Source: Sphingosinicella sp942492965 (GTDB taxonomy: Bacteria > Pseudomonadota > Alphaproteobacteria > Sphingomonadales > Sphingomonadaceae). From it: a stretch of DNA of 64,000 nt. The stretch's first letter is position 1; each line of letters begins with the position of its first letter. Made by a program: the position numbers and the translations under genes. Positions 7,970 through 17,208 of this stretch are shown here, in pieces. The stretch spans positions 744,001-808,000 of the forward strand of contig OW818656.1 in the NCBI GenBank assembly GCA_942492965.1. Reading direction: 5' to 3'. Under the pieces are notes generated by a model. The model was not told the origin of the DNA. It saw only the letters and a list, made by a program, of their open reading frames with translations, and did not search any database.

Positions 7970-9954
7970 CAGCCCTGATCCCGTGTCCACATGTCGATCT
8001 GCTGTTTCATATATTCCTGCGTGCTGTTGAAAGCGGCGATGGCGCGCTCCATCGCTGCGAACTGAATTGTAAGCCGATCCTCGAGCGCAAGGCTGCGCGC
8101 CTCGACGCGCGCCTGCTCCTCGGCGATCGCCTCGGCTTCCTTCGCCAGACGTTCCGACGTCGTCTTGAAGCCGCCTCCGCTCGCGGAAAGCTGCTTCTGC
8201 ATGTCGGAGATGAGCCCGGAAACCGTCGATCGCACGACAACCGTCGCCGATGTCGCGCAGCCGAGGATGTTGACGGCAAGGCCGGATGCCGCCGACGTGG
8301 AGGACGCGATCAGGCGGTTGCCGATGCCGATCGCATCGACGCCGTCGATCTTGCCCGAAGCGTTGGTGCCCGCCGTTGCGGTCGGCACGTCGAGGCCGAG
8401 CGTGGCCGCAAGCGTGCCGTCGAGGCCGACGAGCGTGACGCCCGAGGTGCTGCCGACGCCCTTCGAGGTGAAGGTGAAGGCCGATCCGTCCCACGCCGCC
8501 GTCAGCGACAGGCCGAACGACTTCAGCACCGAATCGTCGTTGATCGCGGTCTGGAACGCCGCGGCGAGCGCCGCGCCGGTCGCATAGCTGCCTTCAGGGA
8601 GGTTGATGGCGAGCGAGGTGCGACCGTCGAGCGTGACCGTGAAGCTCTTGTTCGTCGCATCGATAACGACCGGCACATCGAATGCCGAAGGCGCAGCCGC
8701 GCCGCTCAGCCTGCCGGAAGTCGCCGCGACGATGTCGGTGACGGCATAGGTGCCCGGCTTCGCCGCGCCGAGGCTATTTGCGATCTCGACGAGCGCCGAG
8801 CTGCTGGTCTGCCCCGGCACGAACATGTCGTGGACGCGGCCCGGATGATTGGTCACCGCTTTCGTGAGCGCGGTATCATCAATGCTGAGTGTGCCGTCGC
8901 GGTTGGTCTTGATGCCGATCTCGGAGAGGCTCGACGGGCCGCCGCCGTCCGTCAGCAGCGTCTTCGTGCTGAGATCGGCGAGCATCCGCTTGAGATCGCG
9001 CGTCGTGCGGTCGCCCGCGAGCGCGCCCGCGGCGGCACTGTCCGTGCCGGCCCGGGTTTCCTCCGCGAGCATCGAGATCAGTTCGTTGTAGACATCGACA
9101 TAGTTGCCGACCGCCGTTTTCAGCGTGGTGGCATCATAGTCGCTGGAAATCGTCACGGGACCGTCGGTGACCTTCATGAGGTCGAGCTTGAGGCCCGAGA
9201 CGAGGTCCGAAATGCTGTTCGTCGGGCGTTCCACAGTGATGCCGTCGATCACGACGACGGCGTTCTTCGCCTGCGCCGTCCAAGTCAAACCCGCGGTGCC
9301 GGGGCCGAACTCGAAGGCCTCGAGGCCTGCGCTGCCGTCAATCGTGAACGCCTTGGCCGCGCCGGTTTCGCCGCGAAGCACGAGGCGGGCGCCGCTTGCG
9401 TCCTCGACGATCGACGCAGTGACGCCGGCGTTCGACGCGTTGATCGCCTGCTGGAGGCCGACGAGGCTGTTGTTGTCCGGCCCGATGGTGATGGTAAGGG
9501 GCGCGGCCGTGCCAGCGGTGAAGCCCGCCGGGGTGGGGAACGTGCCGGTAAGCGTGCCGAAGCTGATCGTGAGCGTGCCCTCGCCGATCGCCGCGTTACG
9601 ATCGGCAACCGCCGCCGAGGCGACCGTCTGCCGCTGCGCAAGCTGCGTCGCCTCGATCGTGTGCGACAGCGACGGCGGGCTCGACGAACCTGTGAGCGAG
9701 AGCGCGATCGATGAGGTGTCGCTGCTGATCACCTGACGGCCAAGCGCACCGCTGCTGACCAGCGAGCCAAGCGCCGTCGAGAAGGCGCTGAGCGCCGAGC
9801 TGATCGTGGAGAGGCTGGAAATCTTGGCGTCAACCGCCGTCTGCCGCGCCGTCAGGGCCTTGTCGCTGCCCGCGCGCTGCGCGGCGACGAGATCAGCGAT
9901 AAGCTGCTGCGTATCGATGCCCGACCCGCTGCCGAGCGCCGTCAGAATGGACAT
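7969..9954 (-). CDS. fliD: Flagellar filament cap protein FliD
   Basis: 661 residues, longer than the usual 450-500. The N-terminal FliD domain begins MSILTALGSGSGIDTQQLIADLVAAQR with a coiled coil after it. The middle contains two flagellin-hook-IN-like beta units (GPDNNSLVGLQQAINASNAGVTASI and a further copy near residue 470). The C-terminal coiled coil ends in FNSTQEYMKQQIDMW. FliD caps the growing filament and inserts flagellin. The ATG at 9954 is chosen for the family N-terminus and AAGG upstream. The extra length is in the surface-exposed middle. Confidence 0.93.
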   Translation of the reverse strand: MSILTALGSGSGIDTQQLIADLVAAQRAGSDKALTARQTAVDAKISSLSTISSALSAFSTALGSLVSSGALGRQVISSDTSSIALSLTGSSSPPSLSHTIEATQLAQRQTVASAAVADRNAAIGEGTLTISFGTLTGTFPTPAGFTAGTAAPLTITIGPDNNSLVGLQQAINASNAGVTASIVEDASGARLVLRGETGAAKAFTIDGSAGLEAFEFGPGTAGLTWTAQAKNAVVVIDGITVERPTNSISDLVSGLKLDLMKVTDGPVTISSDYDATTLKTAVGNYVDVYNELISMLAEETRAGTDSAAAGALAGDRTTRDLKRMLADLSTKTLLTDGGGPSSLSEIGIKTNRDGTLSIDDTALTKAVTNHPGRVHDMFVPGQTSSSALVEIANSLGAAKPGTYAVTDIVAATSGRLSGAAAPSAFDVPVVIDATNKSFTVTLDGRTSLAINLPEGSYATGAALAAAFQTAINDDSVLKSFGLSLTAAWDGSAFTFTSKGVGSTSGVTLVGLDGTLAATLGLDVPTATAGTNASGKIDGVDAIGIGNRLIASSTSAASGLAVNILGCATSATVVVRSTVSGLISDMQKQLSASGGGFKTTSERLAKEAEAIAEEQARVEARSLALEDRLTIQFAAMERAIAAFNSTQEYMKQQIDMWTRDQG

Positions 9955-10063
9955 TATACCTGCCTTCTCGTTCGTGCGGACGCGCGCCATCCGCTCAGAC
10001 TGTTCACGACCGGTTCTGCGCAGAATTTAGGGAATAATCGGTAAAGATTCGCAGGCGTTCCGA

Positions 10064-11191
10064 TCACAGCGGCTGCCCCTTCTCGTCGAAGCGCGCACCT
10101 TCCGGCACATCGATTTCGGGCTGGGTCAGGCGATCGCGCTCCACGCTGAACACGAACGCCAGCACGCCGGCGACGGCAACGTAGAGATCGTCGCGGATTT
10201 CCTGCCCGATTTTCGAGGTGAAGAACACGGCGCGGGCGAGCAGCGGATAGCTGAGCACAGGCACGTCATTGTCTGCCGCAAGCTCGCGAATCACCTCGGC
10301 GACGAGATCCTTGCCCTTCGCAACCACGACAGGCGCAAGGTCGCGGGTCTTGTCGTAGCGGAGCGCGACGGCAAAGTGCGTCGGGTTCGTCAGCACGACG
10401 TTAGCCTGCTGCATTCCCGCACGCATGTTGTTGCGCGTGGCTTCACGCTGGCGTCGGCGGATCTGCATCTTCACCTCGGGCGAACCTTCGGTCTGCTTGA
10501 CCTCGTCCTTGATCTCCTGCCGCGACATCTTGAGCTTGCGCATCAGCTGGATCGCCTGCAGCGGAATATCGACGCCCGCGACGACGACAAGCGCCGACGA
10601 CAGGATGAGCAGGAACGCGATCGCGAGATGCCCGGTGTGCGTGATCGCACCGATCACGTCCTCCGCGCCGAGCGCGGCCATGTCGCGCGCGTAGTCGGAC
10701 AGCATCCACCAGCCGATCGCGCCGACGAGCACGACTTTCAGGATCGACTTGCCGAGCTCGGTGAGGCCCTGCATCCCGAAGGTGCGCTTCACGTAGTTCA
10801 TCGGGTTCATGCGCGAGGCCTTCGGCGCCATGAGCGACATGTTGAACTGAAACGTGCCGAGCAGCGCCTGGCTCGCGAGCGCGGCCGTGAAGCAGGTGAA
10901 TAGCAATCCGGCAAGCGGAAACGCGACGGCCTTGCCGAGCGCCCACGTCATCGCGGCGGGCTGAAAATTGGTGCCGCCGTGCTTCAGCCCGAGGAGGCCC
11001 GTTTTCAGCATGGTTTCGAGGCTGGAGACCATCCAGCCGCCGGCAAGCGCCAGATAGCCTGCGCCGATGAGCATGACGAGCGCGGTGGTGAGTTCGCGCG
11101 AGCGAAGGACATCGCCCTTTTCCGCCGCGTCGCGTTTGCGCTTCTCGGTCGGGGCTTCGGTTTGTTGGTCCTGTTCGGGTTTATCGGCCAC
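10064..11191 (-). CDS. flhB: Flagellar type III export switch protein FlhB
   Basis: 375 residues. The charged N-terminus (QTEAPTEKRKRDAAEKGDVLRSRELTTA) is followed by four membrane helices and a cytoplasmic domain carrying the NPTH autocleavage site (VVLTNPTHFAVALRYD) and the downstream PLLARAVF motif. FlhB switches export from rod/hook to filament substrates together with FliK. GTG start, 3 bp after fliR. It is the last gene of the fliK-to-flhB operon. Length normal. Confidence 0.96.
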   Translation of the reverse strand: MADKPEQDQQTEAPTEKRKRDAAEKGDVLRSRELTTALVMLIGAGYLALAGGWMVSSLETMLKTGLLGLKHGGTNFQPAAMTWALGKAVAFPLAGLLFTCFTAALASQALLGTFQFNMSLMAPKASRMNPMNYVKRTFGMQGLTELGKSILKVVLVGAIGWWMLSDYARDMAALGAEDVIGAITHTGHLAIAFLLILSSALVVVAGVDIPLQAIQLMRKLKMSRQEIKDEVKQTEGSPEVKMQIRRRQREATRNNMRAGMQQANVVLTNPTHFAVALRYDKTRDLAPVVVAKGKDLVAEVIRELAADNDVPVLSYPLLARAVFFTSKIGQEIRDDLYVAVAGVLAFVFSVERDRLTQPEIDVPEGARFDEKGQPL

Positions 11192-11194
11192 GGC

Positions 11195-11974
11195 CTACCG
11201 CCCTCCCAGCCACGTCTGCGCCTCGTCGAGGCCCGTGTTCGCGGCGGATTGCATGAGGTCGCTCATCGCCGGGAACGCGATGGCGAGTACGACGAAGCCG
11301 ACCATCAGCGTCAGCGGCAGGCCGACCGCGAAGATGTTGAGCTGCGGCGCGGTGCGCGTGAGCACGCCCACGAGCAGGTTGAGCGCGAACAGCGCGAAGC
11401 CTACGGGGAGCGCAATGGCGAGCCCGCCAGTGAACACGAACGCGCCGAACTTCACGATCGCCCAAAAGTGATCCCGCGTCAGCCAATCACCGCCGAGCGG
11501 CATCAGCGCGTAGCTCTCCACGATCAGCCGCACGAGAATGAGGTGGCCATTCAGTGCCAGGAACAGCAGCGTCATCAGGATCATCAGGAACTGGCCGACG
11601 ACGGCGCTGTTGTTGCCGCTCTGCGGATCGACCATGTTCGCAAAGCCAAGGCCGATCGAGTTCGCGATATATTCGCCCGCGAGCAGCGGCGCGGCGAAGG
11701 CGAGCTGGAGGATGAAGCCCACGGAGAGCCCGATCATCAGCTCCTGAATCACGATCACCAGCCCCTGCAGCGACAGGATGTCGTGGGGCACGTCCACCGG
11801 ATAGACCGAAAGTACGAGCACGCCGATCGCGCCCGCGAGCACGATGCGCACCTGCAAAGGCACGCCGATCGCGGAGAAGATCGGGGCCGCGACCAGCGTG
11901 CCGCCGATGCGCAGCATGGCAAACATCAGCTGCATCATCCACGCTTCGATGCCGACGGACATGATGCCGCTCAT
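11195..11974 (-). CDS. fliR: Flagellar export gate protein FliR
   Basis: 259 residues of mostly hydrophobic helices (MQLMFAMLRIGGTLVAAPIFSAIGVPLQVRI near the start, then GLVIVIQELMIGLSVGF). This is the FliR signature. It forms the inner-membrane export gate with FliP and FliQ. The start overlaps the fliQ stop by ATGA. Length is typical. Confidence 0.95.
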   Translation of the reverse strand: MSGIMSVGIEAWMMQLMFAMLRIGGTLVAAPIFSAIGVPLQVRIVLAGAIGVLVLSVYPVDVPHDILSLQGLVIVIQELMIGLSVGFILQLAFAAPLLAGEYIANSIGLGFANMVDPQSGNNSAVVGQFLMILMTLLFLALNGHLILVRLIVESYALMPLGGDWLTRDHFWAIVKFGAFVFTGGLAIALPVGFALFALNLLVGVLTRTAPQLNIFAVGLPLTLMVGFVVLAIAFPAMSDLMQSAANTGLDEAQTWLGGR

Positions 11975-12240
11975 CGCACGAGGTCCGGAATCCGCTCGAA
12001 AATGTCCTGCGTGAAATCCACCAGCAGCCCCATCATCAGGCCTCCGAAGAGGCCGAGGCAGACGAGCACGCCCAGCAATTTTGGCACGAAGCTGAGCGTC
12101 GCCTCGTTGATCGAGGTCGCCGCTTGCACCATGCCGAGCAGCACGCCGATGGCGAGCGCGGGGATGATGACCGGCGCGGAGACCAGCACGAGAATCCAGA
12201 GTGCTTGCCCGGCCGCTGCGGTGAAATAGGCTGCATCCAT
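11971..12240 (-). CDS. fliQ: Flagellar export gate protein FliQ
   Basis: 89 residues with two transmembrane helices (ALWILVLVSAPVIIPALAIGVLLGMVQAAT and LGVLVCLGLFGGLMMGLLVDF) around the conserved SINEATLSFVPK segment. It is part of the FliPQR export gate. The ATG at 12240 follows GAGGAGACAGG and is preferred to an ATG five codons upstream. It lies between fliP and fliR. Confidence 0.95.
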   Translation of the reverse strand: MDAAYFTAAAGQALWILVLVSAPVIIPALAIGVLLGMVQAATSINEATLSFVPKLLGVLVCLGLFGGLMMGLLVDFTQDIFERIPDLVR

Positions 12241-12251
12241 CGCCTGTCTCC

Positions 12252-13052
12252 TCAACTCGTGAAGAAGCTGCCGGCGAGCGAGCCCATGGTGAGCGCCCAG
12301 CCGTCGACCAGAACGAACAGCAGCAGTTTGAAGGGAAGCGAGATCAGCGTCGGCGACAGCATCATCATGCCGAGCGACATCAGCACGGCGGCGACGACGA
12401 GATCGATGACGAGGAACGGCAGGAAGATCAGGAAGCCGATCTGGAATGCCGTCTTCAGCTCGCTGGTCACGAACGCGGGCAGCAGCACCGAAAAAGGCAC
12501 ATCCGAAGCCTGTTCGTAAGCGCCATCCTTCTTCAGGTTGGCGAAGAGAATGATATCCTTCTGCCGCGTCTGCGCCATCATGAAGCGGTGCAGCACGGTG
12601 CCGCCCTTCTCCACCGCCGTATCGATCGGCATGGCGTTCGCGGCATAGGGCTTGAAGGCGGTATCGTTGATCTCATTGATCGCCGGGCTCATCACGAAAA
12701 AGGTGAGGAACAGCGACAGGCCGATCAGCACCTGATTGGGCGGCGTCTGCGCGAGGCCGAGCGCCTGCCGCAGGATCGAGAGCACGATGATGATGCGCGT
12801 GAACGCCGTCATCATCAGGATCACTGCCGGCAGAACCGACAGCAATGTCATCAGGACGAGGACTTGCAGCGAAAGCGACAGCGGCTGACGCGCGCCCGGG
12901 GCGGCAGCGCCGGTCAGCGTATCGGCGGCGAACTGCATGGGCGAAGGCCCGGCCGGTGCCGTTTGGGCAAGCGCGGGCGCGGCGAACAGGAATAGCGCGG
13001 CGGCGAGGAACGGCGCGAGGCGCATCAGGCGATCAGCGCGCATCGTCTTCAT
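12252..13052 (-). CDS. fliP: Flagellar export gate protein FliP
   Basis: 266 residues including a cleavable signal peptide (LAPFLAAALFLFAAPALAQ). The mature region has LMTLLSVLPAVILMMTAFTRIIIVLSILRQALG and the QTPPNQVLIGLSLFLTFFVM motif characteristic of FliP. It nucleates the export gate. The gene overlaps fliO by 20 bp. The ATGs at 13043 and 13025 are alternative starts; the latter would give a shorter signal peptide. Confidence 0.95.
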   Translation of the reverse strand: MKTMRADRLMRLAPFLAAALFLFAAPALAQTAPAGPSPMQFAADTLTGAAAPGARQPLSLSLQVLVLMTLLSVLPAVILMMTAFTRIIIVLSILRQALGLAQTPPNQVLIGLSLFLTFFVMSPAINEINDTAFKPYAANAMPIDTAVEKGGTVLHRFMMAQTRQKDIILFANLKKDGAYEQASDVPFSVLLPAFVTSELKTAFQIGFLIFLPFLVIDLVVAAVLMSLGMMMLSPTLISLPFKLLLFVLVDGWALTMGSLAGSFFTS

Positions 13053-13341
13053 CCTCGACGGTGAAGCTGAGCGCGGGCACTTCGGAGAGAAGGTTCGCGC
13101 CCTGCTTCGTCACGGCGAGAAGGAGCCGCTTGCCTTCGAAATCGACGACGGCGAGCTTGACCGCCGGGGTGAGGAACACCGTCTCGGAAAGCCGGGCGGC
13201 GGAGCGGACGGCGGTGCGGGACTTGAGCCCGCCCGTGAGCCCGCCGAGGTTATAGCGCTTTGCGAGCCAGAGCCCGGCAACGATCAGTCCGCACACCAGC
13301 GGCAACATGATCGCCAGCCGCAATACGTAATCCCCGATCAA
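13033..13341 (-). CDS. fliO: Flagellar biosynthesis protein FliO
   Basis: 102 residues. One N-terminal transmembrane helix (YVLRLAIMLPLVCGLIVAGLWLAKRY) precedes a small cytoplasmic beta domain (RLSETVFLTPAVKLAVVDFEGKRLLLAVTKQG), the usual FliO architecture. FliO assists FliP complex formation. Its position between fliN and fliP supports the call, because sequence conservation in this family is low. Confidence 0.87.
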   Translation of the reverse strand: MIGDYVLRLAIMLPLVCGLIVAGLWLAKRYNLGGLTGGLKSRTAVRSAARLSETVFLTPAVKLAVVDFEGKRLLLAVTKQGANLLSEVPALSFTVEDEDDAR

Positions 13342-13369
13342 GGTCCACCCCCGTCAAAATCTTGACGCG

Positions 13370-13684
13370 TCAGATGTCCTTGACGCGTTCTCCCGGTGCC
13401 ACAATGTCGGTAATCCGTACGCCGAAGCGTCCACCGACCGTCACCACCTCGCCCCTCGCAAAGAGTGTGCCATTTGCGAACAGGTCGAGCGGCGCGCCCG
13501 CCGGGCGGTCGAGTTCGACGATGCTGCCTTCATTGAGGTTCAGCAGGTCGCGGATCTTCACCTGGCTGGTGCCGACCTCCACCGAAAGGCGAACGTCGAT
13601 TTCCTGAAGCAGGCGAAGGTTGGCGGATCCCGGCTTCCACGGATCATCGGCCTTCTGGGTTTCGGCGGTTTCAGTCTCGCTCAT
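13370..13684 (-). CDS. fliN: Flagellar motor switch protein FliN
   Basis: 104 residues. The C-terminal SpoA domain reads DVRLSVEVGTSQVKIRDLLNLNEGSIVELD, then LFANGTLFARGEVVTVGGRFGVRITDI. It is part of the C-ring, where it helps bind CheY-P and dock export cargo. It is encoded 18 bp after fliM. Length is typical for alphaproteobacterial FliN. Confidence 0.95.
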   Translation of the reverse strand: MSETETAETQKADDPWKPGSANLRLLQEIDVRLSVEVGTSQVKIRDLLNLNEGSIVELDRPAGAPLDLFANGTLFARGEVVTVGGRFGVRITDIVAPGERVKDI

Positions 13685-13702
13685 GTCGGGCTCCTTGGAA
13701 TA

Positions 13703-14692
13703 TTATCGGTTGGTGGTGGCGCGGGGACGCGCGATGGAACGGATCTTGAGCGCGGCGTTGCCGTTGGCCTCGCCGGGCGCACCGATCCCGAATGTGGTTT
13801 TCTCGACGAGCATGTGCAGCTCTTCAGGCACGTGGATCGGCACGACGTCGCCGACCTTCAGCGCCATGATCGCGCTCAGCGACATCGTCGGTTCCGCAAG
13901 GATCGAGCGCACCGGCAGCTCGACATCGAGCAGCGCCGATTTCAGCCGCCCTTTCCAGCCCGGATCCGTCTCGCTCTGCTCGGTGATGACGCGCAGGCGG
14001 AGCAGCGGCAGCAACGGCTTCAGCGCATTCAGCGGATAGACGACATCGACGGCGGAGGTGCCGCCGCGCGGCAGATGCACGAGGAAGCGCGTGACCACCA
14101 CCATGTCGTTCGTTTCTAGGAACGAGAGGAATTGCGGGTGGCTTTCGCTCGAAATGCGGCTGAACTGCAGGTGGAAGATATCCGCCCACGCCGAATCGAG
14201 CTGCGCGAACAGGCGTCCGAGCAGAGATTGCTGCACACGGTCTTCGGCGGCGGTGAATTCGCTGGAGCGGGTCGCGGGCGCCTCGCCCCGGCCACCGTAA
14301 TACGCATCGACGATCGCGCCGATGAGATCGGGCTTCATCACCACGAGGCCGTGGCCGCGCAGCGGCTCCATGCGAACGATGGTGAGGCTGAGAAAATCCC
14401 CGAATCCTTCGGCATAGCTGCCGAACGATTCGAGCGAGGTGAGACCACAGTCTACCTTTGGCGCGACGCGCAGCATCGGCTGGAAAACCTGCCGCATCCC
14501 GCGCGCGAGGCGCTCGTTCAGCATATGCAGCGCATGAAGATCGCCGAACTCGCGCTCGTCGCCGCTGTCGAAGCTCCACGGCGCGATCACGCCGTCGGGC
14601 ATCACGCCCGCGCCGGATGCGATGCTGCCGTCGGCGATACCCGCCTGCAGCGCTTCGATCTCTTCCTTGCTGAGATTGAGTTCGGAACTCAT
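13703..14692 (-). CDS. fliM: Flagellar motor switch protein FliM
   Basis: 329 residues. The N-terminus LSKEEIEALQAGIADG matches the CheY-P binding peptide region, although it is less canonical than LSQDEIDALL. The middle CheC-like domain includes GLVVMKPDLIGAIVDAYYGGRG, and the C-terminal SpoA domain ends the protein. It is a C-ring component that controls rotation direction. It sits between fliL and fliN in the fliK operon. Confidence 0.95.
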   Translation of the reverse strand: MSSELNLSKEEIEALQAGIADGSIASGAGVMPDGVIAPWSFDSGDEREFGDLHALHMLNERLARGMRQVFQPMLRVAPKVDCGLTSLESFGSYAEGFGDFLSLTIVRMEPLRGHGLVVMKPDLIGAIVDAYYGGRGEAPATRSSEFTAAEDRVQQSLLGRLFAQLDSAWADIFHLQFSRISSESHPQFLSFLETNDMVVVTRFLVHLPRGGTSAVDVVYPLNALKPLLPLLRLRVITEQSETDPGWKGRLKSALLDVELPVRSILAEPTMSLSAIMALKVGDVVPIHVPEELHMLVEKTTFGIGAPGEANGNAALKIRSIARPRATTNR

Positions 14693-14700
14693 TGCGTGTC

Positions 14701-15264
14701 CTACTGGATGACGAAGCTGGTGAAATAGACCTGGGAAATGCCGCCGAAGCCGACCTTGTCCTGAAGCGTCTTGTTGATCGCGGCGCGCAGGCGGCGTTGC
14801 AGGTCTTCCTTGCCCGCAGCCGTCGCGACATGATCCGCAGTCTGCTCGCCGAGCACGCCGAGCACCGCGCTGCGGATCGCCGGCTCGTTCTTCTCGACCG
14901 CCTCGATCACGCGGCTGTCGTAGTTCGTGGCGACGCCGAGCCCGACCTGAATGTAGCGATTGGGATCGGTGAGGTTCGCGGTGAACTCGCGCTTCATTTC
15001 GAAATAGGTCGTCTCGTACTGGCCGTCGCCATCGGCATCGGTCTGCGCCGGCGCCTCCTCATCGGCGCCTTCGCGCTCGACGAGTTGCGGCTTGTTCTTG
15101 TCCTCCTTGGGCGCGTGGTCGCCGCCGCCGATGAGGCCGCTCGAGGTGGCGTACCAGCCGCCCGCCACGCCGCCGCCGAGCAGAACGAGCGCGCCGATCA
15201 CGGGAATGAGCTTGCCGACAAGGCCGCTCTTCTTCTTGGGGGCAGGTGCGGGAGTGTCACTCAT
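14701..15264 (-). CDS. fliL: Flagellar basal body-associated protein FliL
   Basis: 187 residues. A cytoplasmic Lys-rich tail (PAPKKKSGLVGKLIPV) leads into a single transmembrane helix and then a periplasmic domain with ANLTDPNRYIQVGLGVATNYDSRVIEAVEKNEPAIRSAVLGVL. FliL surrounds the stator and supports torque. It ends GISQVYFTSFVIQ as in other FliL proteins. It lies 8 bp upstream of fliM. Confidence 0.94.
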   Translation of the reverse strand: MSDTPAPAPKKKSGLVGKLIPVIGALVLLGGGVAGGWYATSSGLIGGGDHAPKEDKNKPQLVEREGADEEAPAQTDADGDGQYETTYFEMKREFTANLTDPNRYIQVGLGVATNYDSRVIEAVEKNEPAIRSAVLGVLGEQTADHVATAAGKEDLQRRLRAAINKTLQDKVGFGGISQVYFTSFVIQ

Positions 15265-15275
15265 TTCAATCTTTC

Positions 15276-16715
15276 CTAGGCAAAGCGCTCGATGGCGGTC
15301 TGGCGAACAATGGCGCGAACGGTTTCGGCCTGCGATGCGGCGCCGCGCAGGCGCCCTCCGAACGACGGCTCGGTCGGCGCCTCGCGCGGCTGCTCGCCGC
15401 GATCCTGGCGTCCGCTGCCGACATCGACGGAGGCTTCCTCGAGGCGGACACCCCGGCTTTCCATCATGGTCTGGAGGCGCGGTGCGGCGTCAGCGATGAA
15501 GCCCTGCGCGGCGGCGGTTTCCACCGTGAAATGAACCTTCGCCTGGTTGCCGTTCGTCTCCAGCCGGATGAAGAGATCGCCGAGTTCGCGCGGCTTCAGG
15601 TGCAGCTGCGCTTCGCGGCGGTCGCCGTTCACCAGCGTCTGCACATCGGCGGCGAGCTGATCGACCCATTGATCCTCGACCGCGTTGCCGATGAGCAGAT
15701 CATCGAGCAGCGCCTCGTTCGAGGCGATCCGTCCGTGCGCTACATCTGCGACCTGCTGGCGTGTCTCGGCCACAGGATTGTGGATCGCGGCAAGCACGGT
15801 CTGCGCGGTCTGCGACGCTGGGAGCACCTCGCGCAGCGGCGCGGGCGTGCCGGGCGTTTCGGAATCGGTGCGTTCGACGAGCGCACGCAGCGCCGGATCG
15901 GCCTTTTCGGCAGCCTCGACGACAGCGCGCATTTCGCCGCGCACCGCCTGCGTCGGCATCTCAGGATCCTGCTTGACGGATGCCTGGACGGCCGGGGCAT
16001 TCGTATTCGTCGCGGGCAAGTGCGCCGCTTCCTCGGCTTCCGCATCGGGCACCGCGTTCGCAACTTGCGGCAACGGAGCCGCGCGCGCGGCATCGTCGGG
16101 AGAGGCGCGACCGGGAACAGCGACGGGTTCGGCTTCCACCTGATCCGGTGAAACGGCGGGCGCATCTGCCGCGACCGTTGGTGCAGCCGCGATCATCGGG
16201 GCCGCGGGTGGGACCGGAAGCGGGGTGGGCTGCGGTGCGGCCAGGACCTCCGGCGATATGGCCGGGGCTTCAGGCGTGTCGCTCTCCGTATCCGTGTCGA
16301 GCGCCGGAACCGCCGTATCGGTTTCGGGCTGTGCGTCAGCGGCAAGGCGGTGCCGCGCCGCGATCGCCGCGAAGCGGGCGCTCTGCGTTTTCGGCTCGGG
16401 CGCCGGCGATTGCTGCGCGGGCATTGCGGGAAGCTGGAGATCGAATGCCATGTCGGCGCCTTCATCGGTTTGGTCGAGGGCGGCGCCCGGCACGGGAACG
16501 GCCTGCACGCTTTCCGCCGTCGGGTTTCCGTCGCCCGCCGACGGCAGTCCGACAGGAAGGCCCGGTACGGCGCCCTTGGCGGGCGGCGCGGCCTTCAGGG
16601 CCATGATCGACAGGAAATCGGGCACGGATGTCGGAATTCCGGGGCGGATGGCGGTTTGCACCGACAAATCCGGCATTCCCAGAAGTTCCCCAAGACCAGT
16701 CGCGGTGACGGACAT
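15276..16715 (-). CDS. fliK: Flagellar hook-length control protein FliK
   Basis: 479 residues. A long Ala/Pro/Glu-rich variable region (about 1-330) is followed by the conserved C-terminal domain with LHLKPRELGDLFIRLETNGNQAKVHFTVETAAAQGFIADAAPRLQTMMESRGVRL. The unstructured N-terminal part measures hook length and the C-terminal part triggers the FlhB switch. It is the first gene of its operon and has a strong sigma-54 promoter 33-48 bp upstream of its ATG. The leader is about 22 nt with GGGGG. Confidence 0.9.
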   Translation of the reverse strand: MSVTATGLGELLGMPDLSVQTAIRPGIPTSVPDFLSIMALKAAPPAKGAVPGLPVGLPSAGDGNPTAESVQAVPVPGAALDQTDEGADMAFDLQLPAMPAQQSPAPEPKTQSARFAAIAARHRLAADAQPETDTAVPALDTDTESDTPEAPAISPEVLAAPQPTPLPVPPAAPMIAAAPTVAADAPAVSPDQVEAEPVAVPGRASPDDAARAAPLPQVANAVPDAEAEEAAHLPATNTNAPAVQASVKQDPEMPTQAVRGEMRAVVEAAEKADPALRALVERTDSETPGTPAPLREVLPASQTAQTVLAAIHNPVAETRQQVADVAHGRIASNEALLDDLLIGNAVEDQWVDQLAADVQTLVNGDRREAQLHLKPRELGDLFIRLETNGNQAKVHFTVETAAAQGFIADAAPRLQTMMESRGVRLEEASVDVGSGRQDRGEQPREAPTEPSFGGRLRGAASQAETVRAIVRQTAIERFA

Positions 16716-16747
16716 TTGACCCCCGTTGCTTACTCAGGCGAACACTC

Positions 16748-16763
16748 AGCAATAAGCGTGCCA
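16748..16763 (-). promoter_or_regulatory. Sigma-54 promoter of the fliK-to-flhB operon
   Basis: Read on the minus strand, TGGCACGCTTATTGCT matches the -24/-12 consensus TGGCACG-N4-TTGC exactly. The GG is at 16761-16762 and the GC at 16749-16750. The predicted start is near 16737, giving a 22-nt leader to the fliK ATG. It should depend on an activator such as the one encoded at 6145-7275. Confidence 0.9.
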
Positions 16764-16790
16764 TTTTGGGGCGAGTCGGTGCGAAACCCT

Positions 16791-17207
16791 TCAGGCGCGC
16801 GTGATGCGGCGCGGCGGCGCGGCGCGTTCCAGCCGCGCTTCGGCCTCGCGGGCCTCGGCGGCTTCGGCGCGGTCAGCGAGCTCCTCTGCGGCGCGCTTGC
16901 GGCGATGCGCGCCGAGCGTCACCTGCCGGGCATCTTCGAGCCGCAGCTCGGCGCGCGCGGCGCGGTCGAGCGTATTGGCAAGCGCCTTGCCCAGCCGGTC
17001 GTATTGATGCGCCATGGATTTGAGCGCGAAGGCCGCCGCATCGTCGGCGACGGGCGTGTAGGAATGGCGCAGCGTCTCAATGCGGTTGCGCATCTGGCGA
17101 AGCTGGTCGAGATCGGCTGCGGCCTTGCCCTCTTCGGCAAGCGCGCGCTGCTTCTGGAGGCCGCGAATGCGCGCGACACGCGCGAGACGATCCGCCTTCC
17201 CCGCCAA
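16791..17207 (-). CDS. fliJ: Flagellar export protein FliJ
   Basis: About 138 residues, an uninterrupted coiled coil rich in Arg, Ala, Glu and Leu (ADRLARVARIRGLQKQRALAEEG near the start, ARAELRLEDARQVTLGAHRRKRAAEELADRAE later). This is the FliJ architecture. FliJ couples the FliI ATPase to the FlhA gate. No ATG or GTG fits the frame near the fliI stop, so a TTG at 17207, 1 bp after the fliI stop, is the likely start. An upstream start would extend far into fliI. Family identity rests on position and helical pattern. Confidence 0.82.
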   Translation of the reverse strand: MAGKADRLARVARIRGLQKQRALAEEGKAAADLDQLRQMRNRIETLRHSYTPVADDAAAFALKSMAHQYDRLGKALANTLDRAARAELRLEDARQVTLGAHRRKRAAEELADRAEAAEAREAEARLERAAPPRRITRA

Positions 17208-17208
17208 C

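Noticed and set aside
9973..9992. Sigma-54-like site upstream of fliD
   Set aside because: GG and GC are separated by 9 bp rather than the required 10, and the -24 half is poor.
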